This document shows positions 1-7,063 of a DNA stretch of 11,313 nucleotides, piece by piece (the stretch's first letter is position 1; every line of letters starts with the position of its first letter). Made by a program: the position numbers and the translations under genes. This DNA is from Pontiellaceae bacterium (GTDB lineage: Bacteria; Verrucomicrobiota; Kiritimatiellia; Kiritimatiellales; Tichowtungiaceae). Under the pieces are notes generated by a model that was given only the letters and a program-made list of their open reading frames with translations, was not told where the DNA came from and searched no databases. The stretch covers positions 1-11,313 of the forward strand of contig JAOZMR010000067.1 of NCBI GenBank assembly GCA_029934215.1, given 5' to 3'.

Positions 1-229
1 CTTCATAAAGTGGAGCCGTTAGCTCCTCTTCCGTCTTATGTTTCGCACTCTTTTTTCCGGAAAATATTTCAGAAGCACGAGCGAGAAGCTCCTTTTTCCA
101 TTTAGAAATCTGGTTCGGATGAACCTTATGTTCCGTTGCTAATTCGCCCAGAGTCTTCAAGTTTTTGACCGCATCAATAGCGACTTTGGCTTTGAATTTA
201 TCTGTAAATGACCGTCTTTTTTTATTCAT
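1..229 (-). CDS. IS3-family transposase OrfA, partial (cut by window edge)
   Basis: This is the N-terminal 76 residues of a small, basic helix-turn-helix protein that binds insertion-sequence ends. It opens MNKKRRSFTDKFKAKVAIDA and continues through LGELATEHKVHPNQISKWKK, the typical IS3/IS911 OrfA pattern in which the helix-turn-helix is followed by HPNQIxxWK. In this family OrfA is fused to the DDE catalytic OrfB by programmed frameshifting; OrfB would lie left of the window. I chose the ATG at 227-229 because a GAAGGA Shine-Dalgarno lies 6 bases upstream. An ATG two codons earlier (233-235) overlaps that site. No stop or frameshift is seen in the visible part, so the element may be intact. 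Confidence 0.87.
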   Translation of the reverse strand, partial: MNKKRRSFTDKFKAKVAIDAVKNLKTLGELATEHKVHPNQISKWKKELLARASEIFSGKKSAKHKTEEELTAPLYE

Positions 230-279
230 TTTCATCCTTCGTTTTTAATGTATTTTGAACACAAAATCCACCTTAGCCT

Positions 280-306
280 GTGGCCCTAAAAGTTGGGGTA
301 ACCGCA
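280..306 (-). repeat. Probable terminal inverted repeat of the IS3-family element
   Basis: Read on the minus strand this starts TGCGGTTACCCCAACTTTTA and runs on into GGGCCAC, about 50 bases upstream of orfA. IS3-family ends begin with 5'-TG and are followed closely by orfA, so this probably marks the right edge of the element near 306. The partner repeat and the target duplication are outside the window, so the exact edge is inferred. Confidence 0.5.
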
Positions 307-372
307 CAATGCCTCCTCTCTGTTGCTCGTCTTCCGTTCTTTGTGGCTTCATTTGTTGTAAAAGTGACATCA

Positions 373-395
373 TTGAATTTGTGAGACAAATTCAA
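373..395. promoter_or_regulatory. Perfect inverted repeat upstream of the TctA-like gene (possible operator)
   Basis: Two perfect 10-base arms, TTGAATTTGT and ACAAATTCAA, flank a 3-base centre (GAG). The repeat lies 137 bases before the chosen start of the TctA-like gene. The core TTGT-NNN-ACAA resembles operators of dimeric repressors, for example of the FadR type within the GntR family. A weak promoter (TTGAAT, 18 bases, TTGTAT at 397-402) would overlap it. The inverted repeat is directly visible; its role as an operator is inferred. Confidence 0.45.
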
Positions 396-532
396 ATTGT
401 ATGAGCGCAGGGGTTTAGGGTAGGGTTTCTTTTCTGGACCGTTTGTTTGGTTTTTATGAGAGTGAATATGAGATATGGGATGTTGAATTTCGATGGTTGT
501 GCTGTGCTTTCTGGAAAAACGGGCGGTTGGGT

Positions 533-1864
533 ATGATCTTGCTGGCTGTTGCTGCGGTTTTGACTGGGGCTGTGTTGTCGTGCTTTCTCGCGATTTTGCC
601 AGGGCTACACGTTTATAATGTGATGGGGCTTGTCGCAGTGCTTGTTTATGGGTTGCAGGAAGCGGGCGTGAGTGTTGCGCCAGAAATTTATATCCCTTGC
701 ATGGTGGGCCTTGTTGTGGGTTGGTCTGTGCTTAATACAATCCCGTCTGTCTTGCTTGGTGCGCCCGATGAAAGTGCCGTTTTCACTGTCATGCCGGGGC
801 AGAAGTATCTTATGACCGGTCGCGGGTATGAGGGCGCAATGATGATTGGGGCGGGTAGCTTGGTTGGTTTGTTTGTGCTCGTTTTTATTGCGGGTCCGTT
901 TGTGCCGAGGTTCTTGCCGGTGGTTCGTTATGTTCTTGCGGCTCATATGCATTGGATTTTATGGGTCGTCATTACGTTCATGTTGATTACCGAGTGGCCT
1001 AAGTTTGGGAATCGTGGTCCGTCTGGATGGAGACGTTTCGCCGCGGCTTGGTCAACTCTTAGCGCTGGATTGTTCACGTTTTTTGTTTCGGGGTTGCTAG
1101 GCTTTATTCTGCTCTATCGTTCGCCCGTTTCTGTCGAGGATGGCTTCCAGAATATTATGCCTGCATTTGTGGGCCTTTTTGCTATTCCTTGGTGTTTGCT
1201 GAATGCCGTGAGCGGAACAGAGGTGCCTGAGCAGCGTGTGTGCGATACGCTCAATATTAATGGCGATTTGCTGTTGCGTAGTGGTGTTGCTGGCGGGCTT
1301 GGCGGCGGTTTTGCCGCGTTTTTTCCTGTTGTGACTGGTGGGGTCGGCGGGCTGCTCGCGGGTCATGCGACTGCCCAGCGTGATGAACGTGTTTTTATGA
1401 TGTCGCAAGGGGTTTCTAAGGTGGTTTATTATGTGGGTGCGCTTCTGCTCTTTTTTGCCCCGAGTCTTTATCTGACTAGGGGCGGCGGAGCTTGGATCCT
1501 AAAGGGTTTATATACTCCTAGAACGTGGGGCGATTATTATCTCGCGCTCGGTTGCATCGCCATCGCAGGTTCGGTCTCTTTTTTGCTCATGTCGCCGCTC
1601 ACGAAGTGGACTCTTAAGCTGATGGGTCGGGTCGACTATCGATGGATTTCTGCTGTTTCGTTATTTATTATTTCGGCGCTCGTTTTCTCGATCACGGGAT
1701 GGATTGGCCTTTTTATTATGGCCGTCGGAACCGGGATTGGGCTGATTCCTGTGCTGTTTGGATCGCGACGTCTCAATTGTCTCGGCGTGCTTTTGCTTCC
1801 CATTGCCTGCAACATGTCCGGTATCGGCGAACCTATCGCTTTGTTTTTAAAGTTGCTTTATTAA
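533..1864 (+). CDS. TctA/DUF112-family integral membrane protein
   Basis: This is a 443-residue, very hydrophobic protein with about ten predicted membrane segments. It fits the TctA superfamily, specifically the stand-alone DUF112-like (COG1784) branch rather than the TctA subunit of a tricarboxylate transporter. The first helix carries the family glycine/proline signature (LSCFLAILPGLHVYN, residues 15-29). It is followed by VLLGAPDESAVFTVMPGQ and the GRGYEGAMM segment, and a second half-repeat has FFPVVTGGVGGLLAGHATAQ. No tctB or tctC neighbour is seen, so substrate and energy source are unknown. The frame is open from a TTG at 443, but the stretch 443-532 encodes a polar, Trp/Cys-rich leader unlike the family. 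The ATG at 533 starts exactly at the first helix, though its Shine-Dalgarno is weak. A perfect inverted repeat lies upstream. Confidence 0.75.
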   Translation: MILLAVAAVLTGAVLSCFLAILPGLHVYNVMGLVAVLVYGLQEAGVSVAPEIYIPCMVGLVVGWSVLNTIPSVLLGAPDESAVFTVMPGQKYLMTGRGYEGAMMIGAGSLVGLFVLVFIAGPFVPRFLPVVRYVLAAHMHWILWVVITFMLITEWPKFGNRGPSGWRRFAAAWSTLSAGLFTFFVSGLLGFILLYRSPVSVEDGFQNIMPAFVGLFAIPWCLLNAVSGTEVPEQRVCDTLNINGDLLLRSGVAGGLGGGFAAFFPVVTGGVGGLLAGHATAQRDERVFMMSQGVSKVVYYVGALLLFFAPSLYLTRGGGAWILKGLYTPRTWGDYYLALGCIAIAGSVSFLLMSPLTKWTLKLMGRVDYRWISAVSLFIISALVFSITGWIGLFIMAVGTGIGLIPVLFGSRRLNCLGVLLLPIACNMSGIGEPIALFLKLLY

Positions 1865-1917
1865 GCTGTTAGCTGAAAGAGTATGTCAAATATCACCCAA
1901 CTAAATAGAGAGTCACA

Positions 1918-2784
1918 ATGAATCTTCCTGATATTCTTTCAGTTCCCCTAGTAAAACAACGAATCCGTGAGGCGCTTGCGGAAGACCTTGGCCCAAAGAA
2001 GTTGGATATAACGACGTTTCCGCTCGTTCCGAAGGGTAAGCAAGCGACGGCGAATCTGGTTGCGCGAGCGGATTGTGTTCTTGCTGGCGGACCGGTTGCG
2101 CAAGCGGTTTTTAAAGAAGTGGATCGCCGTCTGTATGTTTCGAGATGTGTCGAGGATGGTGCTGCGCTTCGTGCTGGCGACGTGGTTCTGTCGGTCGCCG
2201 GTTCCGCTCGAAGTATTCTGGTTGCAGAGCGTACGGCGCTTAATTTTATTCAACGGATGACGGGCGTCGCATCGCTGACTTGTCGATATGTTGCCGAGGC
2301 GAATAATCCTGATGTTGCGGTTCTTGACACACGAAAAACCACGCCGACACTGCGCATGTTCGAAAAATACTCCGTACTCTGTGGCGGCGGAACGAATCAT
2401 AGAATGGGTCTGCACGATCGAGCCATGTTGAAGGATAACCATCTCGCGTATTGGGCGGAAAACAACGATTCAGGACTCTGCGGCGCGGTGCAAGCGGTTC
2501 GCAACAAATATCCGGATCGGCTGGTGGAGCTTGAGGTCGATACGATTGAACAGTTGCGCGAGGCTTTGCCGTCGAAGCCGGACTGGGTATTGCTTGATAA
2601 TATGTCGCCTCTGGTCTTGCGCGAGTGCGTGAAGCTCTGCGATGGGGTGTGCAAAACCGAGGCCTCTGGCGGCATCACGCTCGACACAATTCGCGAGATC
2701 GCGAAGAGCGGCGTGGACGCGATTTCTGTCGGCGCGTTGACCCATTCGGCGCCGGCCGTTGATCTGGCGTTGGACTGGGTTTAG
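1918..2784 (+). CDS. nadC: Nicotinate-nucleotide diphosphorylase (quinolinate phosphoribosyltransferase)
   Basis: NadC joins quinolinate and PRPP to give nicotinate mononucleotide, CO2 and pyrophosphate in de novo NAD synthesis in the cytoplasm. The 288 residues are normal full length. Family motifs appear in order: AEDLG (21-25), ERTALNFIQRMTGVAS (104-119), DTRKTTPTLR (137-146), GGGTNHRMGLHD (156-167), KDNH (172-175), ELEVD (204-208), LLDNM (225-229), EASGGI (248-253) and SVGALTHS (270-277). These supply the basic and acidic residues that bind quinolinate and PRPP. The ATG at 1918 has a modest GAGAG upstream and gives the usual N-terminus. coaX follows after 10 bases, so the two are probably cotranscribed. 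nadA and nadB are not in the window; nadD, the next step, lies 3.5 kb downstream. Confidence 0.97.
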   Translation: MNLPDILSVPLVKQRIREALAEDLGPKKLDITTFPLVPKGKQATANLVARADCVLAGGPVAQAVFKEVDRRLYVSRCVEDGAALRAGDVVLSVAGSARSILVAERTALNFIQRMTGVASLTCRYVAEANNPDVAVLDTRKTTPTLRMFEKYSVLCGGGTNHRMGLHDRAMLKDNHLAYWAENNDSGLCGAVQAVRNKYPDRLVELEVDTIEQLREALPSKPDWVLLDNMSPLVLRECVKLCDGVCKTEASGGITLDTIREIAKSGVDAISVGALTHSAPAVDLALDWV

Positions 2785-2794
2785 GAGGATCTAA

Positions 2795-3523
2795 ATGAAA
2801 TCTTCGTTAGTGATCGATATCGGAAACACAAGCACCTCGCTTGGGGTGTATTGTGAAGGACGCATCACATGCGTTCAGCGCACAGAATCCTCTAACCCCG
2901 CACTCACCTTAAAGACCGTTCCTGAACGCGCAGTCGTCGCGTCCGTGAATCCGGAAATGAATGCCCGCTGGGAGCGGTTTCTAAAAGAGATGGGGGTGGA
3001 ATCGATTTCGCAGATTTCGCATCTGACGGATATTGGGGTTGCGGTTTCTTATCCCAAGCCGGAAAACATCGGCGCCGACCGGCTGGCGAATGCATGCGAA
3101 GCTGTGGCGAGCTGTGGAGCACCGGTGGTCGTTTGCGACTTTGGCACAGCTCTCACATTCGACATCGTGAAAAAGGATGAGGGGTATGCTGGCGGCATCA
3201 TCTGCCCGGGGTTGCCGCTGATGTTTGACTATCTCTCCGAAAAGACGGCATTACTTCCGCATATCAAGCCGACGAAAACCTCTCGCGTGATCGGGAAAAG
3301 CACGGAAGAGGCGATGTGCATTGGCGCACGCATTGGTTATCGAGGTATGGTGCGCGAGATCTTGGCCGATCTCTCCAAAGAGCTGGGGTCGGAAATGAAT
3401 ATTTGCGCAACCGGTGGCTTCGCAACATGGGTGCTGTCTGAGTTTGATCACCACATATTCTTCGACCCGAACCTAACCCTCAAAGGGATCGGTCGAATGG
3501 GTGCAACCGCCGAACACGGGTGA
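2795..3523 (+). CDS. coaX: Type III pantothenate kinase
   Basis: CoaX phosphorylates pantothenate with ATP, the first step of coenzyme A synthesis. It belongs to the ASKHA fold and is unrelated to CoaA. Visible motifs are the N-terminal phosphate loop DIGNT (8-12), the substrate region GADRLAN (93-99), the central DFGTALTFD (115-123), GGIICPGL (133-140) and STEEAM near 169-174. A glycine-rich ATGGFA follows at 205-210. At 242 residues it is close to the family's usual 245-265. Its Shine-Dalgarno AGGAGG overlaps the end of nadC, showing tight operon coupling. nadC, birA and coaX are often neighbours in bacteria; no birA is present here. A strong terminator lies about 73 bases after the stop. 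Confidence 0.96.
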   Translation: MKSSLVIDIGNTSTSLGVYCEGRITCVQRTESSNPALTLKTVPERAVVASVNPEMNARWERFLKEMGVESISQISHLTDIGVAVSYPKPENIGADRLANACEAVASCGAPVVVCDFGTALTFDIVKKDEGYAGGIICPGLPLMFDYLSEKTALLPHIKPTKTSRVIGKSTEEAMCIGARIGYRGMVREILADLSKELGSEMNICATGGFATWVLSEFDHHIFFDPNLTLKGIGRMGATAEHG

Positions 3524-3558
3524 CCAGCACTCATGCAAAACACCGGTTCTCAGGTTTT
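3523..3558 (+). repeat. 36-bp dispersed repeat, copy 1
   Basis: This 36-base stretch just after coaX matches 32 of 36 positions of 11100-11135 without gaps. Shared blocks include CTCATGCAAAAC and TCAGGTTTT. Its first base is the last base of the coaX stop codon, and its end overlaps the palindrome at 3557. The function is unknown. Confidence 0.65.
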
Positions 3559-3571
3559 CCAATGCTTGGAA
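3557..3571 (+). repeat. TTCCAAnnnTTGGAA palindrome (centre TGC)
   Basis: A perfect copy, TTCCAATGCTTGGAA, lies between the convergent coaX and chemoreceptor genes, just upstream of the terminator. Confidence 0.8.
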
Positions 3572-3595
3572 CTTGTTCGTTTTCATCCACACGCT

Positions 3596-3627
3596 ACGCT
3601 CGGGTTTTAGAAAACCCGAGCGTTTTG
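3596..3627 (+). terminator. Intrinsic terminator after coaX
   Basis: The arms CGCTCGGGTTTT (3597-3608) and AAAACCCGAGCG (3611-3622) pair perfectly and are followed by TTTTG. This is a strong Rho-independent terminator for the nadC-coaX transcript. On the minus strand the same stem could also stop the chemoreceptor transcript, but no T-run follows it on that side, so that second role is less certain. Confidence 0.87.
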
Positions 3628-3645
3628 TATGAGAACGGAGAGAAA

Positions 3646-5583
3646 CTATCCGTTGAAGCTAGCTAAATCTTCGTCAAACGGAATCGCCTCTTGAGTGCTG
3701 ATCTTTTTCATCGAAGTCATTGAGCCCATAGAAGATCGATTTCTTCTCACGCCTTGCGTTGCTGCGGCGCCGCCTTGATCCACACCGACAAGATGCCGCA
3801 ACTCCGAAACCACGGTGTCGAGTTGCTCCGCCTGAGAGCTGAGTTCTTCCGAGGCGCTCGCCGATTCCTCGGCAACAGCGGCATTCGCCTGCGTAACTTG
3901 ATCCATCTGTGAAATGGCAGAATTGATCTGTCCAATTCCCTGCGATTGTTCCTCTGCCGCAGCTGAAATCTCGCCGACTAATTCGGATGTTTTAGAGACC
4001 TTGTTCATAATCTCGTCGAGGGATTTTCCAACACTCGCTGAAATATCAACTCCGTTTTGAGAGTTTTTCACTGACCCTTCAATGAGTTCGGATGTGTTCT
4101 TCGCGGCTTCAGCTGATCGCTTCGCCAGATTGCGTACCTCTTCGGCGACCACAGCAAACCCTTTACCCGCCTCTCCTGCGCGAGCAGCTTCTACTGCGGC
4201 GTTGAGCGCGAGTAGATTCGTCTGGAAGGCAATCTCGTCAATGACTTTAATGATTTTTGCGGTTTCCGATGCGCTAGATTGAATTTCGGCAATCGCAATA
4301 CTCATCTTCTGCATCTCGTTTCCGCCCGTCTCTGCAGCCGTCTTCGCCTCAGAGGCTAGCGCGTTCGCCTGCTGGGCGTTGGACGAACTCTGCTTGGTCA
4401 TGGACGTCATTTCCTCTAGGCTCGACGACGTTTCCTCCAAACCAGCCGCCTGTTCGGTGGTTCCTTCTGCTAGGCTTTGGGAGGCCGAAGATACTTGCGA
4501 TGCCGCAGATGCCACTTGAGCAGAGGTCTCACCGATTTCCACAGAAACCCGGGTTAGACTTTTGCGAATTGCGATCGAAATAAAGATGGCCAATCCGAGA
4601 CCGGCCAACATCGCGATTGAGCTAACAGCAATGATCCCAAACTTCGTTTGAGCCGCATGATGCAGCATCATCTCATCCGACTGAACATTTGCCTCCACTT
4701 CACCGATAATATCGTTGAAGTACCCGCGCACTTTTTCGAGCGCCGGCTTGGATGTGCTGAAATAAATATCTGTTGCTTGTTGGACGCCCGCCACCTGCGC
4801 ATCGCTCCAATGAATCAAACGGTTAATCCCCGCAACGACCTCTTTCATTCGAACATCTTCGTTTTCTGCAAAATGAACCGCTGCTTCCGCACGCTTACCC
4901 GCTTTCAGTAACTTGTTCAGCGTAACCACGCCCGCATGAAGAGCCTGATGGCTGGGGGCGATTTCTGTGAGGATTTGATCCACTTGCGGATTGTCTTGAC
5001 GCAATTTCAATGCCTCATCCGAAGCAACCCATTTCCCAAAATCACATTTACGCGAATCCGGCTCAACCTTGAGCTCTTTGACTGACGCATCCAGCAATCC
5101 AGCTTTCACGGCACCAGCCCAAGCGAGATGTGCCGACTTATGCTCGCAAAATTCCTTGCTCAACTGTGTATCCGCTGGCATATAACACTCGCCGATTTCT
5201 TCGGCGGATTCATGCAACTTGGTGTGCCAATCCTCAATCGCTGCCAAGGGCCCTTTTGTACTGGGCACAGCGTGCTCCATTTCCGTACGCCCCTCGCTGT
5301 CGTACCATTCCCCGAACGCGCACTTGTGTGGATCGGTTTCAACATCCAGTTCATGGTGGTCGTCATCAAAAACCAAGTTAGCTAACTCATCTGCCCAGTT
5401 GAGGTGATCCAACTCTCGGTGAGCCATATTCGCCGTCATCTCATTACCAAGAATTACCTCCTTTGCATCCCCGACCAGGGTGCCAATCCCCAAGATCCCC
5501 CAAACCGAAATAATAAAAAGTGCCACAATAATTAACCCGAAACCTGTTGCCAACTGTGAACCGATTGTCTTCTGCTTTTTCAT
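3646..5583 (-). CDS. Methyl-accepting chemotaxis protein with two tandem CZB domains
   Basis: This 645-residue chemoreceptor has a membrane helix near 13-36, a predicted periplasmic region of about 37-315, a second helix near 316-340, and a cytoplasmic coiled-coil signalling domain. The highly conserved tip is IDEIAFQTNLLALNAAVEAA (428-447), with flanking Glu/Gln-rich methylation helices. The periplasmic region holds two CZB (chemoreceptor zinc-binding) domains. Domain 1 has H60, C88, H120 and H124; domain 2 has H152, C180, H212 and H216. The spacing 28/32/4 is identical in both, and each cysteine sits in C-x-FG-x-W. CZB domains bind zinc and are linked to sensing of oxidants such as hypochlorite. 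No clear HAMP domain follows the second helix, and there is no C-terminal NWETF-type CheR tether. A TAGGAG Shine-Dalgarno precedes the ATG. cheW lies 61 bases upstream, so the pair is probably cotranscribed. The zinc- or oxidant-sensing role is inferred. Confidence 0.95.
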   Translation of the reverse strand: MKKQKTIGSQLATGFGLIIVALFIISVWGILGIGTLVGDAKEVILGNEMTANMAHRELDHLNWADELANLVFDDDHHELDVETDPHKCAFGEWYDSEGRTEMEHAVPSTKGPLAAIEDWHTKLHESAEEIGECYMPADTQLSKEFCEHKSAHLAWAGAVKAGLLDASVKELKVEPDSRKCDFGKWVASDEALKLRQDNPQVDQILTEIAPSHQALHAGVVTLNKLLKAGKRAEAAVHFAENEDVRMKEVVAGINRLIHWSDAQVAGVQQATDIYFSTSKPALEKVRGYFNDIIGEVEANVQSDEMMLHHAAQTKFGIIAVSSIAMLAGLGLAIFISIAIRKSLTRVSVEIGETSAQVASAASQVSSASQSLAEGTTEQAAGLEETSSSLEEMTSMTKQSSSNAQQANALASEAKTAAETGGNEMQKMSIAIAEIQSSASETAKIIKVIDEIAFQTNLLALNAAVEAARAGEAGKGFAVVAEEVRNLAKRSAEAAKNTSELIEGSVKNSQNGVDISASVGKSLDEIMNKVSKTSELVGEISAAAEEQSQGIGQINSAISQMDQVTQANAAVAEESASASEELSSQAEQLDTVVSELRHLVGVDQGGAAATQGVRRNRSSMGSMTSMKKISTQEAIPFDEDLASFNG

Positions 5584-5644
5584 ATCAACTCCTATTTAAT
5601 TAGTCCTAAAATCTACTCTCGAAACAAACCCTTCGCCGCGACAC

Positions 5645-6139
5645 CTAAAAAGCCTCGACATCCTTCTCCTTCACCTTCTCCTTCACCGCATCGATCTCCT
5701 CATCAAACAAAACCTTATCAATATGTAATAGAAGGATGATTTTCATCTCGACCTTAGCGATCGCCATAATCAACGACTGATCCACCGACCCGCCAAAATC
5801 TGGAGCCGGCGACATCGATTCCTTCGTGATTTCGAGCACCTCAGAAACGGCATCAACAACAATCCCAATCTGTTTCTCGACACCATCCTTCAACCCCTCA
5901 ACCACAATCATGCAGGTCTTCTCGGTCACCTCTGCTTCCGGCATTCCGAATTTTAAACGAAGATCAACAATCGGGATCACCTGCCCACGCAGATTGATTA
6001 CTCCTTTAATGTAGTCAATCGTACGAGGAATCTTCGTGATCGACAGATAGCCGATAATCTCGCGGACTTTCAGGATTTCCAAACCATACTCTTCTGAATG
6101 AAGAGCAAATGTTAGATACTTCCCAGCTTTTACTTCCAT
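5645..6139 (-). CDS. cheW: Chemotaxis coupling protein CheW
   Basis: CheW is the cytoplasmic adaptor that links chemoreceptors to the kinase CheA. The 164 residues form one CheW domain: KYLTFALHSEEYGLEILKVREII (7-29), the conserved IKGVINLRGQVIPIVDLRLKFG (44-65) that contains the receptor- and CheA-facing surface, GIVVDAVSEVL (92-102) and a closing IDKVL (140-144). A charged tail (DAVKEKVKEKDVEAF) follows. A strong AGGAGG lies 8 bases before the ATG. The gene heads a two-gene minus-strand unit with the chemoreceptor, which is therefore the likely partner. cheA, cheY, cheB and cheR are not in the window and must lie elsewhere. Confidence 0.96.
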   Translation of the reverse strand: MEVKAGKYLTFALHSEEYGLEILKVREIIGYLSITKIPRTIDYIKGVINLRGQVIPIVDLRLKFGMPEAEVTEKTCMIVVEGLKDGVEKQIGIVVDAVSEVLEITKESMSPAPDFGGSVDQSLIMAIAKVEMKIILLLHIDKVLFDEEIDAVKEKVKEKDVEAF

Positions 6140-6251
6140 ATTTTCAGCCTCCTAATTCGATCAATTATCAAGCTTGTTGTTTAAATCCATATAACCCGCA
6201 CAAGTTATCAGGGTTTAGTTCGAGCAAAAAGCTTTTTCCGCTAAAGATTCG

Positions 6252-6266
6252 TTCCAAGGGTTGGAA
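6252..6266 (+). repeat. TTCCAAnnnTTGGAA palindrome (centre GGG)
   Basis: A perfect copy lies in the 158-base divergent region between cheW and nadD, 31 bases before the nadD ATG. Confidence 0.8.
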
Positions 6267-6289
6267 TATGTAGAGATTCACGGTAGACT
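6261..6289 (+). promoter_or_regulatory. Possible nadD promoter overlapping the palindrome
   Basis: The right arm of the palindrome, TTGGAA, could act as a -35 box, with TAGACT 17 bases further on as a -10 box. Each matches the sigma-70 consensus at 4 of 6 positions. Transcription would then start close to the nadD ATG at 6298, giving an almost leaderless mRNA. That would agree with the lack of a Shine-Dalgarno there. This is a weak prediction. Confidence 0.25.
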
Positions 6290-6297
6290 TGCTCTTT

Positions 6298-6963
6298 ATG
6301 AAATACAAACACCCACAAGTGATCACGAGGAAAGAGCTTTCCAATGATTGGAAAAAAAGAGAAAGGATTGGTATATTCGGCGGATCATTTGATCCGGTGC
6401 ATATTGGGCATCTACTGATTGCGCAGGATGCGGTGGAACAGCTGGAGCTCGATCGGCTTCTTTTTGTGCCAGCAGCGATTTCTCCGCACAAACAACACTG
6501 TCAGCCAGCGGAAGGGCATCGCCGCTTCGAGATGCTTACCTTGGCGACAGAGAATGATATTCGGTTTGATGTATCGGACATCGAGCTATCCCGCGGCGGA
6601 GTTTCATACACAATTGAAACGGTCGAACAGGTGGTGAAAGATCATCCAAACGCAGAAGTTTTCTTTATCATCGGGCTCGACTCCCTCGTTGAGCTACACA
6701 AATGGCATCGTATCGAAGACCTCCTCGACTGCTGCACCCTCGTCCCAATGGGGCGCGGCGGCGAAGATCCAGCATCCGTAATAGAGCGGTGTCAGCTTTC
6801 CAAGGATTGGAAAAACAAACTGCTCGACCGCTTGATACGAATACATGAGATAGAGATATCTGCGTCCGAGATCCGAAAGCGCATTGCGGAAGGGCAGAGC
6901 ATACAAACGCTCGTTCCGCCCAATGTGGAACGATATATCGCGGACCACAACCTATATAAATGA
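6298..6963 (+). CDS. nadD: Nicotinate-nucleotide adenylyltransferase
   Basis: NadD transfers AMP from ATP to nicotinate mononucleotide, giving deamido-NAD. It is the step after NadC. The fold signature GGSFDPVHIGH (28-38) carries the nucleotide-binding His pair. It is followed by the SPHK loop, FFIIGLDSL, and the C-terminal ISASEIR (187-193, the family ISxTxIR motif). At 221 residues it is longer than the usual 190-215. About 23 residues precede the normal start (RIGIFGG), and extra residues lie before the last motif. Both places coincide with a palindrome encoding LSNDWK or LSKDWK. The ATG at 6298 has no Shine-Dalgarno; TTG 6289 and GTG 6319 are in-frame alternatives, and an out-of-frame ATG at 6344 has a better ribosome site. 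rsfS follows after 100 bases. Confidence 0.94.
   Translation: MKYKHPQVITRKELSNDWKKRERIGIFGGSFDPVHIGHLLIAQDAVEQLELDRLLFVPAAISPHKQHCQPAEGHRRFEMLTLATENDIRFDVSDIELSRGGVSYTIETVEQVVKDHPNAEVFFIIGLDSLVELHKWHRIEDLLDCCTLVPMGRGGEDPASVIERCQLSKDWKNKLLDRLIRIHEIEISASEIRKRIAEGQSIQTLVPPNVERYIADHNLYK
6339..6353 (+). repeat. TTCCAAnnnTTGGAA palindrome (centre TGA) inside nadD
   Basis: A perfect copy with an extra T/A pair outside (6338-6354), in the N-terminal extension of NadD. It is read as Ser-Asn-Asp-Trp-Lys. Confidence 0.8.
6798..6812 (+). repeat. TTCCAAnnnTTGGAA palindrome (centre GGA) inside nadD
   Basis: A perfect copy with an extra T/A pair (6797-6813), read as Ser-Lys-Asp-Trp-Lys. The frame is the same as in the first nadD copy, and both are preceded by CTT (Leu). 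Confidence 0.8.
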
Positions 6964-7063
6964 GCGACCGAAAAATGCTCCGTTCGATTTTTGATTGAAC
7001 AAACGGGTTTGAAATCCTGAACAACCTGTTATCCTTTTCAATAAATTTTAGGAGAAAAAACAA

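Noticed and set aside
443..532. N-terminal extension of the TctA-like protein from the TTG at 443
   Set aside because: The 30 extra residues are polar and unlike the family, and the family helix begins right at the ATG at 533.
4539..4563. HAMP domain after the second membrane helix of the chemoreceptor
   Set aside because: Too few residues separate helix 2 from the coiled coil, and no HAMP proline or glutamate signature is seen.
6140..6297. Sigma-28 flagellar-type promoter for cheW
   Set aside because: TAAA motifs exist on the minus strand, but no GCCGATAA-like box lies about 15 bases after them.
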